Shown piece after piece: positions 34,110-45,899 of a stretch of DNA of 64,000 nucleotides (its first letter is position 1; each line of letters begins with the position of its first letter). The stretch spans positions 45,930,034-45,994,033 of the forward strand of contig CM026551.1 in the NCBI GenBank assembly GCA_015143295.1, given 5' to 3'. Position numbers and translations under genes: made by a program. The notes below the pieces were generated by a model. That model saw only the letters and a program-made list of their open reading frames with translations, did no database searches and was not told the DNA's origin. Origin of the DNA: Tetracentron sinense. Its lineage: Eukaryota; Streptophyta; Magnoliopsida; Trochodendrales; Trochodendraceae.

Positions 34110-34870
34110 TCCTCTAAGGGTGAAGTTTGGAGTGTTGTATTCTACAGCTCTAGAGAAGACTGCTTCAGTCGCGTGTAGTTTTAAACGGGTGGGTGATCAG
34201 GTAGTGTATTGTCTTGGGCTAAGAAATCTAAATGATTTGGATCGAAGTGGAATATTTCTCCTCTATTGGGTAGGCTCGAGAATATTCATATTAGTTGTCT
34301 AGCCAAGGATCAACATTTTTGGTCTTTGAATGGTAAAGGTCATTTTTCAGTGAGATCTTTTACTTTGACTTTGTGGGATGTTCCTTTTGATTCCTTTCCC
34401 TACAGGGTTGTTTGGAACTCTAATGTCCATCTAAGGTTATTTTTCTTCTTCTTTGGATAGCATCCTTAGACAAGATTGTCACTTGCGACCATTTAAAAAT
34501 TAGAGAATAGAAGATGGTTAACCACTGTTTCATGTGCCTTAAATCGGTGGGTCACTGATGAATTTCTCTTTTGTGACAAAGGTTTAGAGTCACTTTCTTT
34601 TGCTTTTTGGAGTGGAGTGGGTCTTTCTGAATTCTTTTTTGGGCCTCTTATCTTATTGGCATTCAGTTAGGTAGGTGGCGTCGACAATTCTACTTTGTGG
34701 GCTTTTTTACTAGTGCGATAACATGGTTAGTTTGAAAGGAGATGAACCAGAGAATTTTTGAGAATGTTGTCTCCCGTTTAGCGAATCTGTTTGAGGACTT
34801 GCAATCTTCTTTTGGATTGGGGCTCTGTAAGGAGGGATCTCGAGGATTTTGATTTATCAATTGTCTTTTG
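34110..34870 (+). pseudogene. LINE (L1-type) 3' fragment
   Basis: DQHFWSLNGKGHFSVRSFT, WDVPFDSFPYRVVWNSNVHL and ASLDKIVTCDHLK are the zf-RVT domain and its upstream stretch at the C-terminus of plant L1 ORF2. Several frameshifts and stops follow (NHCFMCLKSVGH). It diverges strongly from the copy at 12310, so they are separate insertions. Confidence 0.7.
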
Positions 34871-34924
34871 ACTTGGTTATTTGGATGACTTTATCTTCTT
34901 GGGGTTTGTTGTTTTAGTCTTTTT

Positions 34925-36288
34925 CAAGGTTCTAAATGTCGATATTAGATGACATGTCGCACTAGTGGGATAAAAATATATCAGAGATATATCACAAGAT
35001 ATATCGTTTATCGGATATTTTGCACGTGCTGATGAAATAATGGGAAAAATAAGGAAAAACATGAAATTTGGTAATGAGACTCTAGGAAATGTTAAAATAT
35101 ATATTAATATAAGAATAAAAAAAATTAATGCACATAAGAGATGCAATGATAAAAAAGTAAATATGTGCGCTGACGAGTGATGATAATATATGATCGATTA
35201 ATATTGATATAATTTGACACTATTTTATTCACAACAATAAGAAGATACAATCAGAGTTTTATACATAATAACATCAATGATGCCTAATACAACACAACCT
35301 AAGAACTATAATAAGAGCCACATGGGGTTACACGGAGACTCGGACTTCTGTCTTTACTAGGCTGACAATAGTATTGGTTCTCCATATAAGTACAATTTTG
35401 TGCCAAACTCATCACATTATGGTATAATGATGTATACTCATGTACATAATGTTAGTCAACTGGTCCAAGATGTAGCAACACTTTCATCGGTGGATACTGT
35501 GGGTACTGATGCACCATTGTCACTGACACTGCTACATAAGGTTGTACACCTTCATACTAATATATTCATACGGCTCAGACCTAGAAACATATCCATATGA
35601 TTATTTTAGAATTTAAATTTGAGAGTATTTTAAATGGAGGATACCCATAATATGCTTATTTTTATTTATAAAGCTCCTGTAGATTATAATATTTTTGAAT
35701 ACTAAAATATTAAACTTTTTTTACCTGACTTTTGAGTTTTAATTATGTAGTAGAATTTATGAAATTTTAAGATTTGAGAAGTATTTTAGCATTTGAAAGT
35801 TAAAATTTTGACATAATTCCTAAAAGACGCTAAAAATTGGATTTTGTTCTTGAACTAGAAAGTTAACTTTTTTTTCTTCAGAAATTTTGATTTAGGATAA
35901 TTTTTATTAAATTCAAATGGAGAGGTGTTAACTTAAAATCATTTACTTACCTGATATTTTATGTAAATAAGTTGTACACAAGATTTGACTTTTTTTATAG
36001 CTTAAAAACTAACATTCCTCATAATATCGCATGATATCAATGATATATCGTAGATATTGTGTGGTATGGTGTAAAATTTATCATACCCCTTGCAGATATG
36101 TCGGGGGTGCGATATCGACATATATTGTTGATATCGTTGACATTTCATTCCATGTCTCTAACTTATAAAACATATATTGGAAATATCGAGCGATATATCG
36201 GATATATTTTGTAAGAAAAAAATACATGTAAGAGATGTTTTGTACCTTGCGATATCGATGATATATATCGAGGATATTTCAAACCATG
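34925..36288. mobile_element. 1.36-kb TIR element (CAAGGTT family), imperfect 8-bp TSD
   Basis: It starts CAAGGTTCTAAATGTCGATA and ends GATATTTCAAACCATG. The flanks GTCTTTTT and GTCTTTGC agree at 6 of 8. Both terminal regions are packed with GATATATCG-type words, while the middle is plain AT-rich DNA. No transposase was found. Confidence 0.55.
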
Positions 36289-36517
36289 GTCTTTGCCGTC
36301 TGCCTTTTGTTTCCTTTCCATGTTATTTGGTCTTTTGTTTCTTGTCTCTTTTGTCCTTGCCCTTTTCTTGTGATCTCTTTGGCTAAAGAATGCTTTATGG
36401 TACTTTTGCTCAATCTTGTTATATGTGTATATACAGACATGTAATCTTCCCGCTGATTTTTTTATATAAAAAATTGAGATAATATCCAAGGAAAGGAAGA
36501 GAACAACTCCCATAGGT

Positions 36518-36539
36518 TCAAAAAAAAAAAAAAAAAAAA
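36518..36539. repeat. poly(A) tract
   Basis: A run of about 20 A, possibly the tail of a small retroposed sequence upstream. Confidence 0.7.
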
Positions 36540-36659
36540 TCATATCTAGACCATTATTACTCCTGGTAACTAAAATAAATTTGAAGAAGAGTTGAATATA
36601 ATTGTCTATCTAAACCAAAACAAAACTTAAACTCTCTTTGATGAACGATGCAAGCTACG

Positions 36660-36751
36660 AAAAAATTCCTTTTTGTTTGGAACTTCTATTTTATGCAATC
36701 AGTTCAAAAAATTCCTTTTTGTTTGGAACTTCTATTTTATGCAATCAGTTC
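36660..36751. repeat. perfect tandem duplication, 46 bp x 2
   Basis: Two identical units (36660-36705 and 36706-36751) contain TTCCTTTTTGTTTGGAACTT. Confidence 0.95.
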
Positions 36752-36816
36752 TTCTATTTGGTGCAATCTCACTTCCAATAAAAGCCAAACTTTTATTTGA
36801 GCTCGGATGTATAAAC

Positions 36817-37295
36817 CATTGTTTTGAAAACCGGACTGGCCGGTTGAACCGGTAAAACCAGCTGCCCAATTGGTTCTCAAAACCATTAAAACCGGCCTAT
36901 ATTTAAAGAGGCATGCTTTCCCTACTCTCGGTCAAACTCTACTCTCAGCCTCCACCAACCACCTATCCATTTTCAAATCAGTTATGATGGTTAAAGCACT
37001 CTCTCTCATCAAGAATGGACAAGTGGTTGGTAGAGATTGAGAGTAGAGTTTGACTGAGATTAGGGCTAGCAGTTCTCATATTTAAAACTGTTCTAAAATC
37101 TGAAAACTGGTAAAACTAGTTAATTTAACTGGAAAACCAGTGATTTAACCGAAAAAATTGTGAAAACTAGTGAAGAAAAAAAGAAGAAAAAAAATGTATT
37201 TTTTTAAAGATAAAATGCCACGGTTCATACGGGCTGACCGAACCGGGAACCGGTTGCCCAGCTGGTTCGAGGTTGATCCGGTTATTAAAACATTG
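36817..37295. mobile_element. 479-bp TIR element rich in AACCGG words
   Basis: It starts CATTGTTTTGAAAACCGG and ends CCGGTTATTAAAACATTG. The flanks GTATAAAC and ATTTAAAC agree at 6 of 8. Terminal regions carry many AACCGG/CCGGTT words. A ~32-bp inverted repeat (GTCAAACTCTACTCTC and its complement, ~36931 and ~37033) sits inside, possibly a second insertion. Confidence 0.55.
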
Positions 37296-37489
37296 ATTTA
37301 AACAAGCCGTGTTGGAGCCAAACCCAATTTGATTTGACTTGTCTTGAAGCTCGGCTCCTTAAGGGCTCGATTCGATTTGAGATTAGTTGGGCTTGGTTCA
37401 AAATATTATATATATATATAATATTTTTTAACTTTTAATAAATAAGTTTATGTGATAATGATAACAAAAAAAAGTTGAGCCAAGATTTT

Positions 37490-37632
37490 TTTTATTTTTT
37501 TTTGCAACTCGGGTGTCCCCAACCCTTCGGGTCAGGACTAATCCTCGAGGGTGAGGTGTGAGCCCGCAACCCGCCAGACCAGGTAAGTTCAGGTAAACTT
37601 GTGCGGGGCTGGCCCAGAGGGGGAGTGAGAAG
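37490..37632 (-). mobile_element. SINE
   Basis: On the minus strand it has a tRNA-like head (GGCCAGCCCC, then a decayed B-box GGGTTGCGGGCTC), the body CTCGAGGATTAGTCCTGACC and GGACACCCGAGTTG, and an A tail (37490-37503 on the plus strand as T). 'GAGGATTAGTC...GGACACCC' before an A tail is a recurrent plant SINE body. It is non-coding. Confidence 0.6.
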
Positions 37633-37639
37633 TTGAACC

Positions 37640-38136
37640 AAGATTATTCTCAAATCTGATTTGTGTATGAATGCATTAATTTTGTATAATTTATTATGTT
37701 GTAATTTAATAATAAATATGTTTTTATTAAAGTATGTAAAAATAACAAAATATAACCATGTCAATCAAGTAAAGCCAAGTTCGAGCCTAAACATTCAGGC
37801 TCACGAGAGGCACACACCTCGCCTTATGAGCTAGAGTGGCAAGTAAGCTTTAACAACCTTGGGAGAATGGAGAGCCATGGAATGTTTTTCGTTGGTAGAA
37901 ATTCCGATGGCTCAAGCTGAACTTTGCCAGATTAGGTGAAAAAACAAAAGGTGATCTTTGGTTGCATTTGCAAAATTTCCATTACTCAGGTTGAACATCA
38001 AGGCATTTTCTAGTATGACTATTTTGGAGGAGCCCTTATGGGTTAAAAGATTTGCTTAGGAATGATGTAATGGGGACTGCGTTCCCAAGGTTCTGTTCTT
38101 TTTCTTTGTAAAAAAATGTCCGGGGCATTAAAAAAA
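37640..38136. other. unassigned DNA
   Basis: No bounded element was recognised. The segment ends in A-rich runs (38110 and 38130), which could be the tail of a retroposed copy. Confidence 0.35.
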
Positions 38137-38410
38137 GGGAAAATAATCACCTTGGTTAGCGAGCGAGGAGGGGCGTCTCAGCTCCCATTTTCTTGTCATG
38201 TGTCCCCCTTCGAGCCCTATTTAACTGTGGTTAAGATTCATCCACCCTTAGGGTCCACCCATCTACCCTTGGTGTTTAGAAAAAAATAAAATAAAAAATT
38301 AACGAAAGGGTTAAAAAAAATACTAACCCGAGTTAATGGGAGTTGGAAGGGTCAGCTATGTGAGAGCGAGGAGGAATAGTCCCCTCCTTGGCCGACGACG
38401 GGACTATTGC
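38137..38410. mobile_element. 274-bp Mutator-like MITE, 9-bp TSD TTAAAAAAA
   Basis: A close copy of 10923-11194: same ends (AAAATAATCACC and GGGACTATTGC) and the same interior blocks (CTCCCATTTTCTTG, CATGTGTCCCCCTT, AACCCGAGTTAATGG). It is flanked by TTAAAAAAA at 38128-38136 and 38411-38419. Confidence 0.75.
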
Positions 38411-38419
38411 TTAAAAAAA

Positions 38420-40990
38420 AATTAATAATAAAAAAGACCAGCTCAAAGGCACACATCCATGGAGGATATGGAGTCACATGCAAAACTAACTCCCCACTTG
38501 GAGAGTACAGAATTCCCAGGATTATCCTTAATTGCAAGAGACCAGCATGCCCATCCCCTAGTCGTTTTCCCCCTCATCTGAAGATAGATAGATTATACGC
38601 CATGCCAAAGAGGCGACATGGTTTACGCGATAGCTATCTCTACAACCAAAGCTTCCATCAATCTGGTCAGATAAATGGGACCACCCACCAATTTATCTCA
38701 CTTGACTGAATGCTCAACAAAATCAGGTAGGGTGTTAGGGCGATCCACCATCCCAACAACCAAAGTGTCTACGGGTAGGATGTTTACAACGGCCTGATGT
38801 AGAAAAGGGGGTCACCCATAATTTTTAAACTTTCAAGAGTCATTAGGCATATAGTTTCCTTTACTTAGACGCTACCAAATGGAGTCCTAACAGAACAGAT
38901 TATTCTCCCCTTTTGGTCGACAAAACTTGAAACATAAGCAAGAACCTGAACCATCTTTAATCTAGGACTGACATATTATGATTGGCAAATATTGGGAGGC
39001 TTCTTTACCGTTTATTCAAAAATATCATAGAGCAAGAAACTCAACTTTGGCCTTGTAGTAGGGAGTAGGTGGAACGTAACCCACACTGCTTCGCTTCCCC
39101 TGCAAAGCATCTGGCAATTTGTATTGAAACAAAATCTTGGCTTGGAAGTGTTGAAATAGGGAAAGAATTTATCAACTTATTTTACGACAACAGCTTTGCA
39201 TGACATCTAGAAAGCACAGATACTTCAAATAATAGGTCCTCGTATCCGTATCGGATATGTATTAGATACAAATATGCCTCTGATAGGACGAGATATGTAC
39301 GGGATATGACTTAGATGTATCCAGTTAATTAAAAACAGTTTTATTATTTCGGATAAGGCTCTGATATGGCATGAATACGGCCGAGATACGGACATGATTT
39401 TTCTTTTGGAGACCCGGGGTGTGACCTATCTCTTTTGTTTTTGCATGCACATGATCTTTATATTTTGCTTAGTGGATGATAGGATGACTTTCTTTTTTAC
39501 TTAGTGGATGATAAGATGACCCTATTTCTTTTGCTTTTGCATGGACATGATCTTTTTTATACATAAACACAACTGAACCAATGGTTATTTTATAATTATA
39601 ATACAAAATATAGTATTATTATTATTTTTTTAAAAAATTACAAACGTATCCTGACTGTACCCGTATCCTATTTTTTTAGGTTCTGCCGCATCGCCGTACC
39701 CGTATCTCTGCTTCTTAGCAGGACATTATATTATTGGCGGTAGCAGCAAAATAAAAATGACGTGATCAGGATTATTAATCCGTTGCCTGATGTGATCATT
39801 CAAATTCAAAATAGAATAGACGATGAGATTTTATTTAATTTAGAGGGTATGAAATGTTCTCTCATAGCCTACAGTAGGAGGTTGCAGATGACTACTTGGT
39901 CTGCAGGTAGGAGAGATCATGGGAAACTACTTGTCTTGATAAGAGTACATAACCTGGGGGAGTGCCTTGACTCAAGGAAGCTAACTGCCTATAGCCCAGG
40001 CACCAATGCACCTTCTAATAATCTGACCTATGCTGCACAGGTGAAAGAAAGCCTTGGATACCAGGGTAGTAATCATCATACTTCTGCTTCAGTATGAAAC
40101 ATTTGAGCTTCATGATTTCCAAATCAAAAGCATTAATTCAGTTTTATCTAAAAAAGGGGTTTTGACAAACCCTATGACAAGTCATATAGGCCGAGAATCT
40201 AAATTTTAATCCCTATTGGATGGATGCAAGTTCATGTCAGGCTCTAGAAAATCATTCCATTTCTGGATAACCCCAATACAGATTGCAACGAGCTTCAAGA
40301 TCATCAAAATTATCATCATCCCCCCCATCATCTGAGCCTTATCTCAATAATTTTGGGTCAGCTAATAGAAATAAAGTCACCTGCATCACTCTATCTAGAT
40401 CGATATTTTCTGTTAAAGTTCATGATTCTAAACCAAAATCACCAAGACAATACATAAGCTATTTTGGGGAGGAAACATACAATAAACATGTAAGCCAGAA
40501 TGCAGCCTTCGCTACAGCAACCAGAGAATTGGCCAAGAACAAGAGAGATTACATAATAAATTCAGTTATGCTACTCAATGAGTTTTAAGATTCATTTTTC
40601 CACACTCCAAAACATATCCATAGCGGGGACATCTTTGAAGTGGATAACTACAAACTCAAAGCTCTTGCAACATTACGACAAGCACATGCCAGCAATAAAA
40701 ACAAAAGGCAGATGCATTTCATCTTTCAGTTCAAGCACAAAAGGTGACAGATTTACAATGCATGATCAACCCAGGATCATCATTTGAGTGGTAGGTGATG
40801 ATAGAAGACTACACCCAACTTACCCATTACATAAAAATGTCTTTTCTCTGCCTTTCAAAAGACCCATATCCCAGTTTCCTTAAAACATCCTGCTCCCCTG
40901 AAAAGCCCATAATGTAATGTATAAATTCAGAGTGATCAAACTGTCTCCCGGTACAAAATGAAGAACATTTGAGTAGATAAACATGAACAT
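38420..40990. other. intergenic DNA downstream of the F-box gene
   Basis: No coding exon could be supported. At 39230-39720 words like CGTATCCGTATC and GATATG recur, as in the TIR elements at 18511 and 34925, but no ends or duplications were found. Short ORFs here start at TTG or lack homology clues. Confidence 0.4.
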
Positions 40991-41304
40991 CAGAGATAAC
41001 AGTAGAACAACAATAAAAACAGGGAAGCAAGCTAGTGTGAAAACACATATCTTCTAGCTAACTATACAGTGCTACACGATCACACCTCCTGATGATAAAC
41101 ATTACATCTATTGTGTACAAGTAAACTGTTACATTAAACCGGACAATGTCAATGATAAACGCAGACAGTGGAAGGAAGAAATGAGCAATAAACAGTGAAA
41201 TTCCTCAGTTAAAACACCGTTTGCCACTTCCATAGATCCTGCATTCCCATGGGCCATATGGGAATGAAGAGAAGGGGTAAAATTTACCTCGACTCAAATT
41301 GCTC
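40991..41304 (-). other. probable 3'UTR of the F-box gene
   Basis: The stretch following the stop codon lacks repeats. A complement of AATAAA-like signals occurs near 41180-41195. The end is an estimate. Confidence 0.35.
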
Positions 41305-42447
41305 TCAGAAGGAGTTCATCTCAAGACAGTAGGTTCGTCTTTTCACCAGCAGCTTTGCTGCTGTCCCATATGGCTCCTCGAATGCCGTTGAAACCCAAGA
41401 CCCATCAGAGATCCCCTTCTTGGCAGCTGTCTGTTCACTCGGCCGGATTGCGACCAATGTTGCCCCCTTCAGCACAACCCCATCTGGCAGTTCCAAGTGC
41501 GGAGCATACCAGAGCCTCATGTTAAGGGCAGGCACAAGTGTCCGTTTTGCCGCTGTCGAAGCAGAGAGTGGCTTCACTCTCAGCTCCTCCAGCTGCTCTC
41601 TGTTCATACAGAGTAACCCCTGACCATCAGCGTCCGTTAGGGCCAGACTATCCAGGGTTTCGTGCTCAGCAATTATCGGCTGGATCAAGTAATGCCTTGC
41701 CGAAGCGGCGATCAAAGAGCTGATTGTCCACACGACTCTCAATTTCAGGCCCCCATTGGTATAGAATGAGTCAGGGATGCTCCCACTATCATCTCCATTG
41801 CTTACACAGAAACTATCGCAGCTACTTCCAGAATCCAGGACTGAAGATTTCGAAACTCCGGGATAGATAACCGAGGAAGCACCGAGGATGGCACAGTTAT
41901 CAAGGGTTGATCCGAAATCGGCTCTCCATTTAAGCAAGACTCCATCGTTGATACCCAATTCTCCACTAGGGAGCTCAATTCGAAGGCAGCGAAGCTCGTT
42001 GAAGTTCTTCAAAACCTGCGATGGCGAGTGGTGGGAGACAGCATCTGCTTCCATGTTGCCGCCACAACCAAGGACCGAAGAAGAAGAAGAAGATGATTTT
42101 TTGGGGCTGAGGAATTGGCCTAGGGCTTGAAGGGGCTTAACGATGCCACCGAAGACGAGACGAGCGATGTTGGAGAGAAGGCCCCGAGTCTTGTCAGATG
42201 CGGAAGCAGCAGATAAAGCGTCATCATCGGAGATGACGCAGTCGACCCTGACGAGGACGTTGTGGACCTGAGGAATGAGGTCGTTGAAACGACGGGAGAC
42301 GACGGAGCAGCGGCCCAGGGCTTTGACGTCCCCGATCTTGTTAAACACTAATAGCAGCAGAGAGTCAGGCAACAGGTCCAAATGATCAATCTCCGCTACC
42401 GCCCAGACTTTCGCAATTAGATCTGCTCCTGGTCCGAGAGAAGACAT
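41305..42447 (-). CDS. F-box protein, AUF1/At5g46170-like (380 aa)
   Basis: Substrate-recognition subunit of an SCF (Skp1-Cullin-F-box) ubiquitin ligase. In Arabidopsis this clade includes the auxin-upregulated F-box proteins AUF1/AUF2 and the related At5g46170, At4g18380 and At1g30200. The substrate is not predictable here. The F-box lies at about residues 21-66 (DLLPDSLLLLVFNKIGDVKA, then LGRCSVVSRRFNDLIPQV). It is followed by VLVRVDCVIS, a basic/hydrophobic linker (LVFGGIVKPLQALGQFLSPK), a serine run, and a conserved C-terminal half with LRCLRIELPSGELG, ELRVKPLSAST, LNMRLWYAPHLELPDG and the typical end RRTYCLEMNSF. The CDS has no intron, as usual in this family. The ATG at 42445-42447 is the first in frame after the leader. 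The ORF is intact. Confidence 0.92.
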   Translation of the reverse strand: MSSLGPGADLIAKVWAVAEIDHLDLLPDSLLLLVFNKIGDVKALGRCSVVSRRFNDLIPQVHNVLVRVDCVISDDDALSAASASDKTRGLLSNIARLVFGGIVKPLQALGQFLSPKKSSSSSSSVLGCGGNMEADAVSHHSPSQVLKNFNELRCLRIELPSGELGINDGVLLKWRADFGSTLDNCAILGASSVIYPGVSKSSVLDSGSSCDSFCVSNGDDSGSIPDSFYTNGGLKLRVVWTISSLIAASARHYLIQPIIAEHETLDSLALTDADGQGLLCMNREQLEELRVKPLSASTAAKRTLVPALNMRLWYAPHLELPDGVVLKGATLVAIRPSEQTAAKKGISDGSWVSTAFEEPYGTAAKLLVKRRTYCLEMNSF

Positions 42448-42790
42448 TGAATTCAGAATCTCACTCCTCCAAACCCTAATCCTAAGAAGGAGAAGATGCT
42501 GCAGGCAATGGAAATGGAGGAGATTTCCCGAGGCTGGAATTCCGGGGCAGATCAGATCGGAGATCCGACATCATTCATAGATCGGAAGACGCCAAAGAGG
42601 ACGCGAGAGAGAGAGAGAAGGGAGAAGTACAAACCCTAACCCTAAAATCGGAGAATCGCAGAGAGAGAGAGAGAGAGAGAGCCTCGTTGGGGGGCTTCAG
42701 GAGTGAGCAGTGAGATGAGATATGAGATCCACGGGGAGAGAATATGGAATCTGGATGGATGCTTTGATTTGAGACAACCTGCTCTTATGC
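42448..42790 (-). promoter_or_regulatory. leader/proximal promoter of the F-box gene, with GA/CT tract
   Basis: Between the ATG and about 42780 the minus strand carries CT-rich tracts (a perfect GA run on the plus strand at 42660-42681), AAACCCTAA motifs (telo-box-like) and few repeats. CT tracts and telo-boxes are common in plant promoter/leader regions. No clear TATA box was chosen. Confidence 0.45.
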
Positions 42791-42839
42791 CCATCCCTAT
42801 TTTATTCACTCCGGATCCTCTCCCATTGCACTCTCACCC

Positions 42840-43516
42840 CCTTTTAACCCTAATTATGAAATTTTAAATTTTAACTTTTTTGAAAAAAAAAAAAAAACAT
42901 TTATATTTCTAAAAACTGAGTTAGATTGTTGAACACTTGAACCCAAATAATTAGTAAATTTTAATCAAAGCTAATGACAATTAAAAGGGACATGTGGGTG
43001 CGAAACTCTCCCACGATTAGTTCAATCGCTATTGAATATGATCCCAACTAATTTTACAACACTCCAAAACTCTTCGTAATGACACATGTCACTTTTTTTT
43101 TTCTGTATTTTTTTTCGTAATATTTACTTTTTAATTTTTTTTTCAGTATCACAACCTGGGTTAGAGGTGCTAGTATCTGTTCATGGGTTAAAAGTTAGAT
43201 GCTATCATGTTAATTATTAACTGAGCGAACTACCACACAGATCCAAGAAGGAGGGATACACACTATTATCAATGGACAAGTGTGTTTTCTTGTACTTTTA
43301 TATCCAATTAAGTCTATAACTTTATGTTTTAAGTAGATTATTTCTTGGAAAGTGATTGCAGACGCTGGATAGTACTTACCATTGAGAGTTGGACCTTTCA
43401 ATTTAACATCCAATGACACCATGTCTGCACATGCTTTAAATGATGATCTCACTTAATGCTTGACACTATTGGATTTTCAATCTAAGGGTCCAACTCTCGA
43501 TAGTAGATACTATCGA
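42840..43516. other. intergenic DNA with a Helitron-family fragment
   Basis: On the complement, 42955-43050 contains GGGATCATATTCAAT, AGCGATTGAACT, GGGAGAGTTTCGCACCCAC and TGTCCCTTTTAA, matching the core blocks of 6266-7184 and 22180-22320. The remainder is unassigned. Confidence 0.45.
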
Positions 43517-43737
43517 TCAAGGGCGAAGCTAGGCTTTTCTTGTTGTAACAATGGGGATATGGGGGGAGTAGCCCCTAAAAAACATTTTGAGGGCCAAGTT
43601 CATGGGTCATCGCATCTGTTTGTGTTCGTTTGTAATATATATATATATATTATATTCTCGGATGTTGTTGGGGGGGGGGGGGGGGCCTTGAGTGGGGGCG
43701 CTTGAGTAGCGCCCCTCTCCCATGGCTACAACCCTAT
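43517..43737. mobile_element. short TIR-like element with a 16-G run
   Basis: It begins CAAGGGCGAAGCTAGGC and ends CATGGCTACAACCCTATT, imperfect inverted ends of a type common near 'GGGGGG' plant elements. It contains an AT run and G16 at 43670-43685. No duplication was resolved. Confidence 0.4.
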
Positions 43738-43746
43738 TAATGCTAT

Positions 43747-44195
43747 TGTAAGCACCCAATGTTTACACCCTTCTGTTAATGATGGCTAACAAGCTTAACC
43801 ATGGTTAGCCTACCCTTGACTCAGGCCTAGCCCTAGACCATAACCTACCCCTGGCCCTAGGTCTAACTCTAATCCTAAGCTCAGCTCTAGTCCTAACTTT
43901 GGTTTTGGCCTAACCTTAACTAAGCCCTAGACCTAACCCTAGGTCTAACCCTAATCTCAATTTAAGACTGACCCTAAGCTAAACCCTAACCTTGAGCCTA
44001 GCCTAGCCCTAGCCAATGCCCTAAGACTTAGCATGGACCCAAGGCCCATTTAGAGCTAAGGCCCAAGCCCTAAAACCTGATTGGATAATTGATTGGATAC
44101 CCGAGAACCATAATCTTTCCTAGGAACAACTTCTACGACGATAGATAGGGGTTAGGTTTGGTATCTATGCCCCCTGCCCTCCAAACAGTATGGGT
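43747..44195 (+). mobile_element. Gypsy-type LTR, first part (split by hAT)
   Basis: It starts TGTAAGCACCCAATG, like the LTR end at 63959 (TGTAAGCACCCC on minus). It contains many CCCTAA/CCTAGCC/CTAACC words at 43790-44040. It continues after the hAT element at 49397-50475, where a TATA box (TATAAATA, 50089-50096) is found. The LTR is then cut by the Copia LTR at 50476. Confidence 0.5.
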
Positions 44196-45899
44196 AGGGG
44201 TGCACACGGTTCGGTTTGGGTCGGTTCTAAGAATTTTTGGGACCGAACCGTCGGTTTTGAAAAATCCAACCCAGGACTAAACCATAGAGCCTTGGTTTGG
44301 AAAAAACCCAACCTAGAACCGAATCGTAGTGCCTCATGTTGATAAATCCAGTAGTTCACAGTTTCACATTCTCAATGTACTGAAACCACAACTCAAATCT
44401 CATCAATGAATAAAAATAATCACTAATTAAAACAGATTAAATTGAATAGATCAATCCATAACATGTAAGTGAAAAAGATAAGAAAACCCAATAGTTCACA
44501 TTCTGAGTGTACTGAAAGTTTGAAACTGAAACTCAAATCTTACCAATGAACAAAACTAATTTCCATTTAAAACATATTAACACAATAAGTCCTAAAATGA
44601 TGAACAAATTAACACAGGCTCACTATCACAGACCAACTTCCAGTCTTTCACTCCACCTTCCAATCTTCCACTGCCAATGCCAAGTCCACCTTCCACTACC
44701 TGCAATTGATCAATTAACAAATTAATACTTCAAACATATTCAAAAATAATAAATTAGAAGAAGATCCTCAAGGCAGGAATTTGCCCCTGGGAAGGAACCC
44801 ATGTCATAGAATTGGTAAAAATAGTATCAAAGAGTATAAAAGATCGAACCACAAAAGAAAAATTCTGCCATAAATATGTTTAAGAAGACAATCTCTAGTT
44901 CTCTGTGATGACTAACAAGATAATCTTCAAATACATATTCTAGTACCAAACAGATTTGGGCTGCATGTGTGGTGGTGTGTTTGTGTTGTTGCATGCCGTG
45001 TGTGTGTGTGATTTGCATGGCTGGTGTGAGTATTTCCTTTAATTGACTTCCAGTAATTATAAGGTGGTTTGCTGTTCATCATATATAATATAGGCAGAAA
45101 GCATTTGGTAATATACAAATATGACTATAGATGTTGAGTTTCTTCACTACATAATATTGGAAAAATGCTCAAATCCTATATTAGAAGGGCAGAGCCCTGA
45201 AAGGCAACATATTAGTTGAAATCAATGCTGTAACAGCGAGGGTCGATGAACTAGCAATTCCAGCACAGTAACTGAAATATCGTGAGAACAAGAAAAGAAT
45301 CAATGAGCTCAATACTTATTGTTTCGTTAGGAGCTCTAGATCTTCTTGTTAGAAATCTCTATGCCACAAAAAGTCAACCTGAATAAACTTCCTTCACGTT
45401 CAGGATGGTGAAGTCTAAAACAAGAAGCAACAAAGATCATGCTGCTTCAATCATTCTAAATCTAAATCCAAAAACATAGCAAGACTCCTCTCCAAAAACC
45501 AAATTTCAGGGAACTTTCGCCCTCTATATTTGAGAAATGTAAACCCAATGCCCCATTTCCAAAAACATAAAATCTTTCCTATTGTCTGACAGCAAAAGAC
45601 AGTTAAAAAGAATCACAGTTTGGCCAAACAGGATTTCACCACTAAAGTAAATGGATTGTTGAGTGTACGACTTTGTATCAATTGTGGACATTTAGCCAAT
45701 TACATGTCAGGATTTCAATTAGTATGAATGATTACCTTCATACTCCAGATGCCTTCATACTCAAAAAAATTATTGATTACCTTCATACTCCAGATGCACC
45801 TTCATACTCTAGATGCCCTCGTATTGTCTGTTTGACATATAACCAATTAGTATAAAAATGAACTTGAAGATAAAAATTTAAAATGACAAATTAAAATAA

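Noticed and set aside
37490..37632. Possible tRNA gene
   Set aside because: There is only a decayed B-box-like word and no cloverleaf. The A tail and the GAGGATTAGTC body fit a SINE instead.
39230..39720. Another member of the GATATCG-word TIR family
   Set aside because: The repeated words are there, but I could not find matching ends or a target duplication.
40283..40588. 101-codon open frame downstream of the F-box gene
   Set aside because: It starts at TTG and has no recognisable motif, splice context or promoter.
41420..42130. Plus-strand open frames opposite the F-box gene
   Set aside because: Antisense shadows of the intact 380-codon F-box frame.
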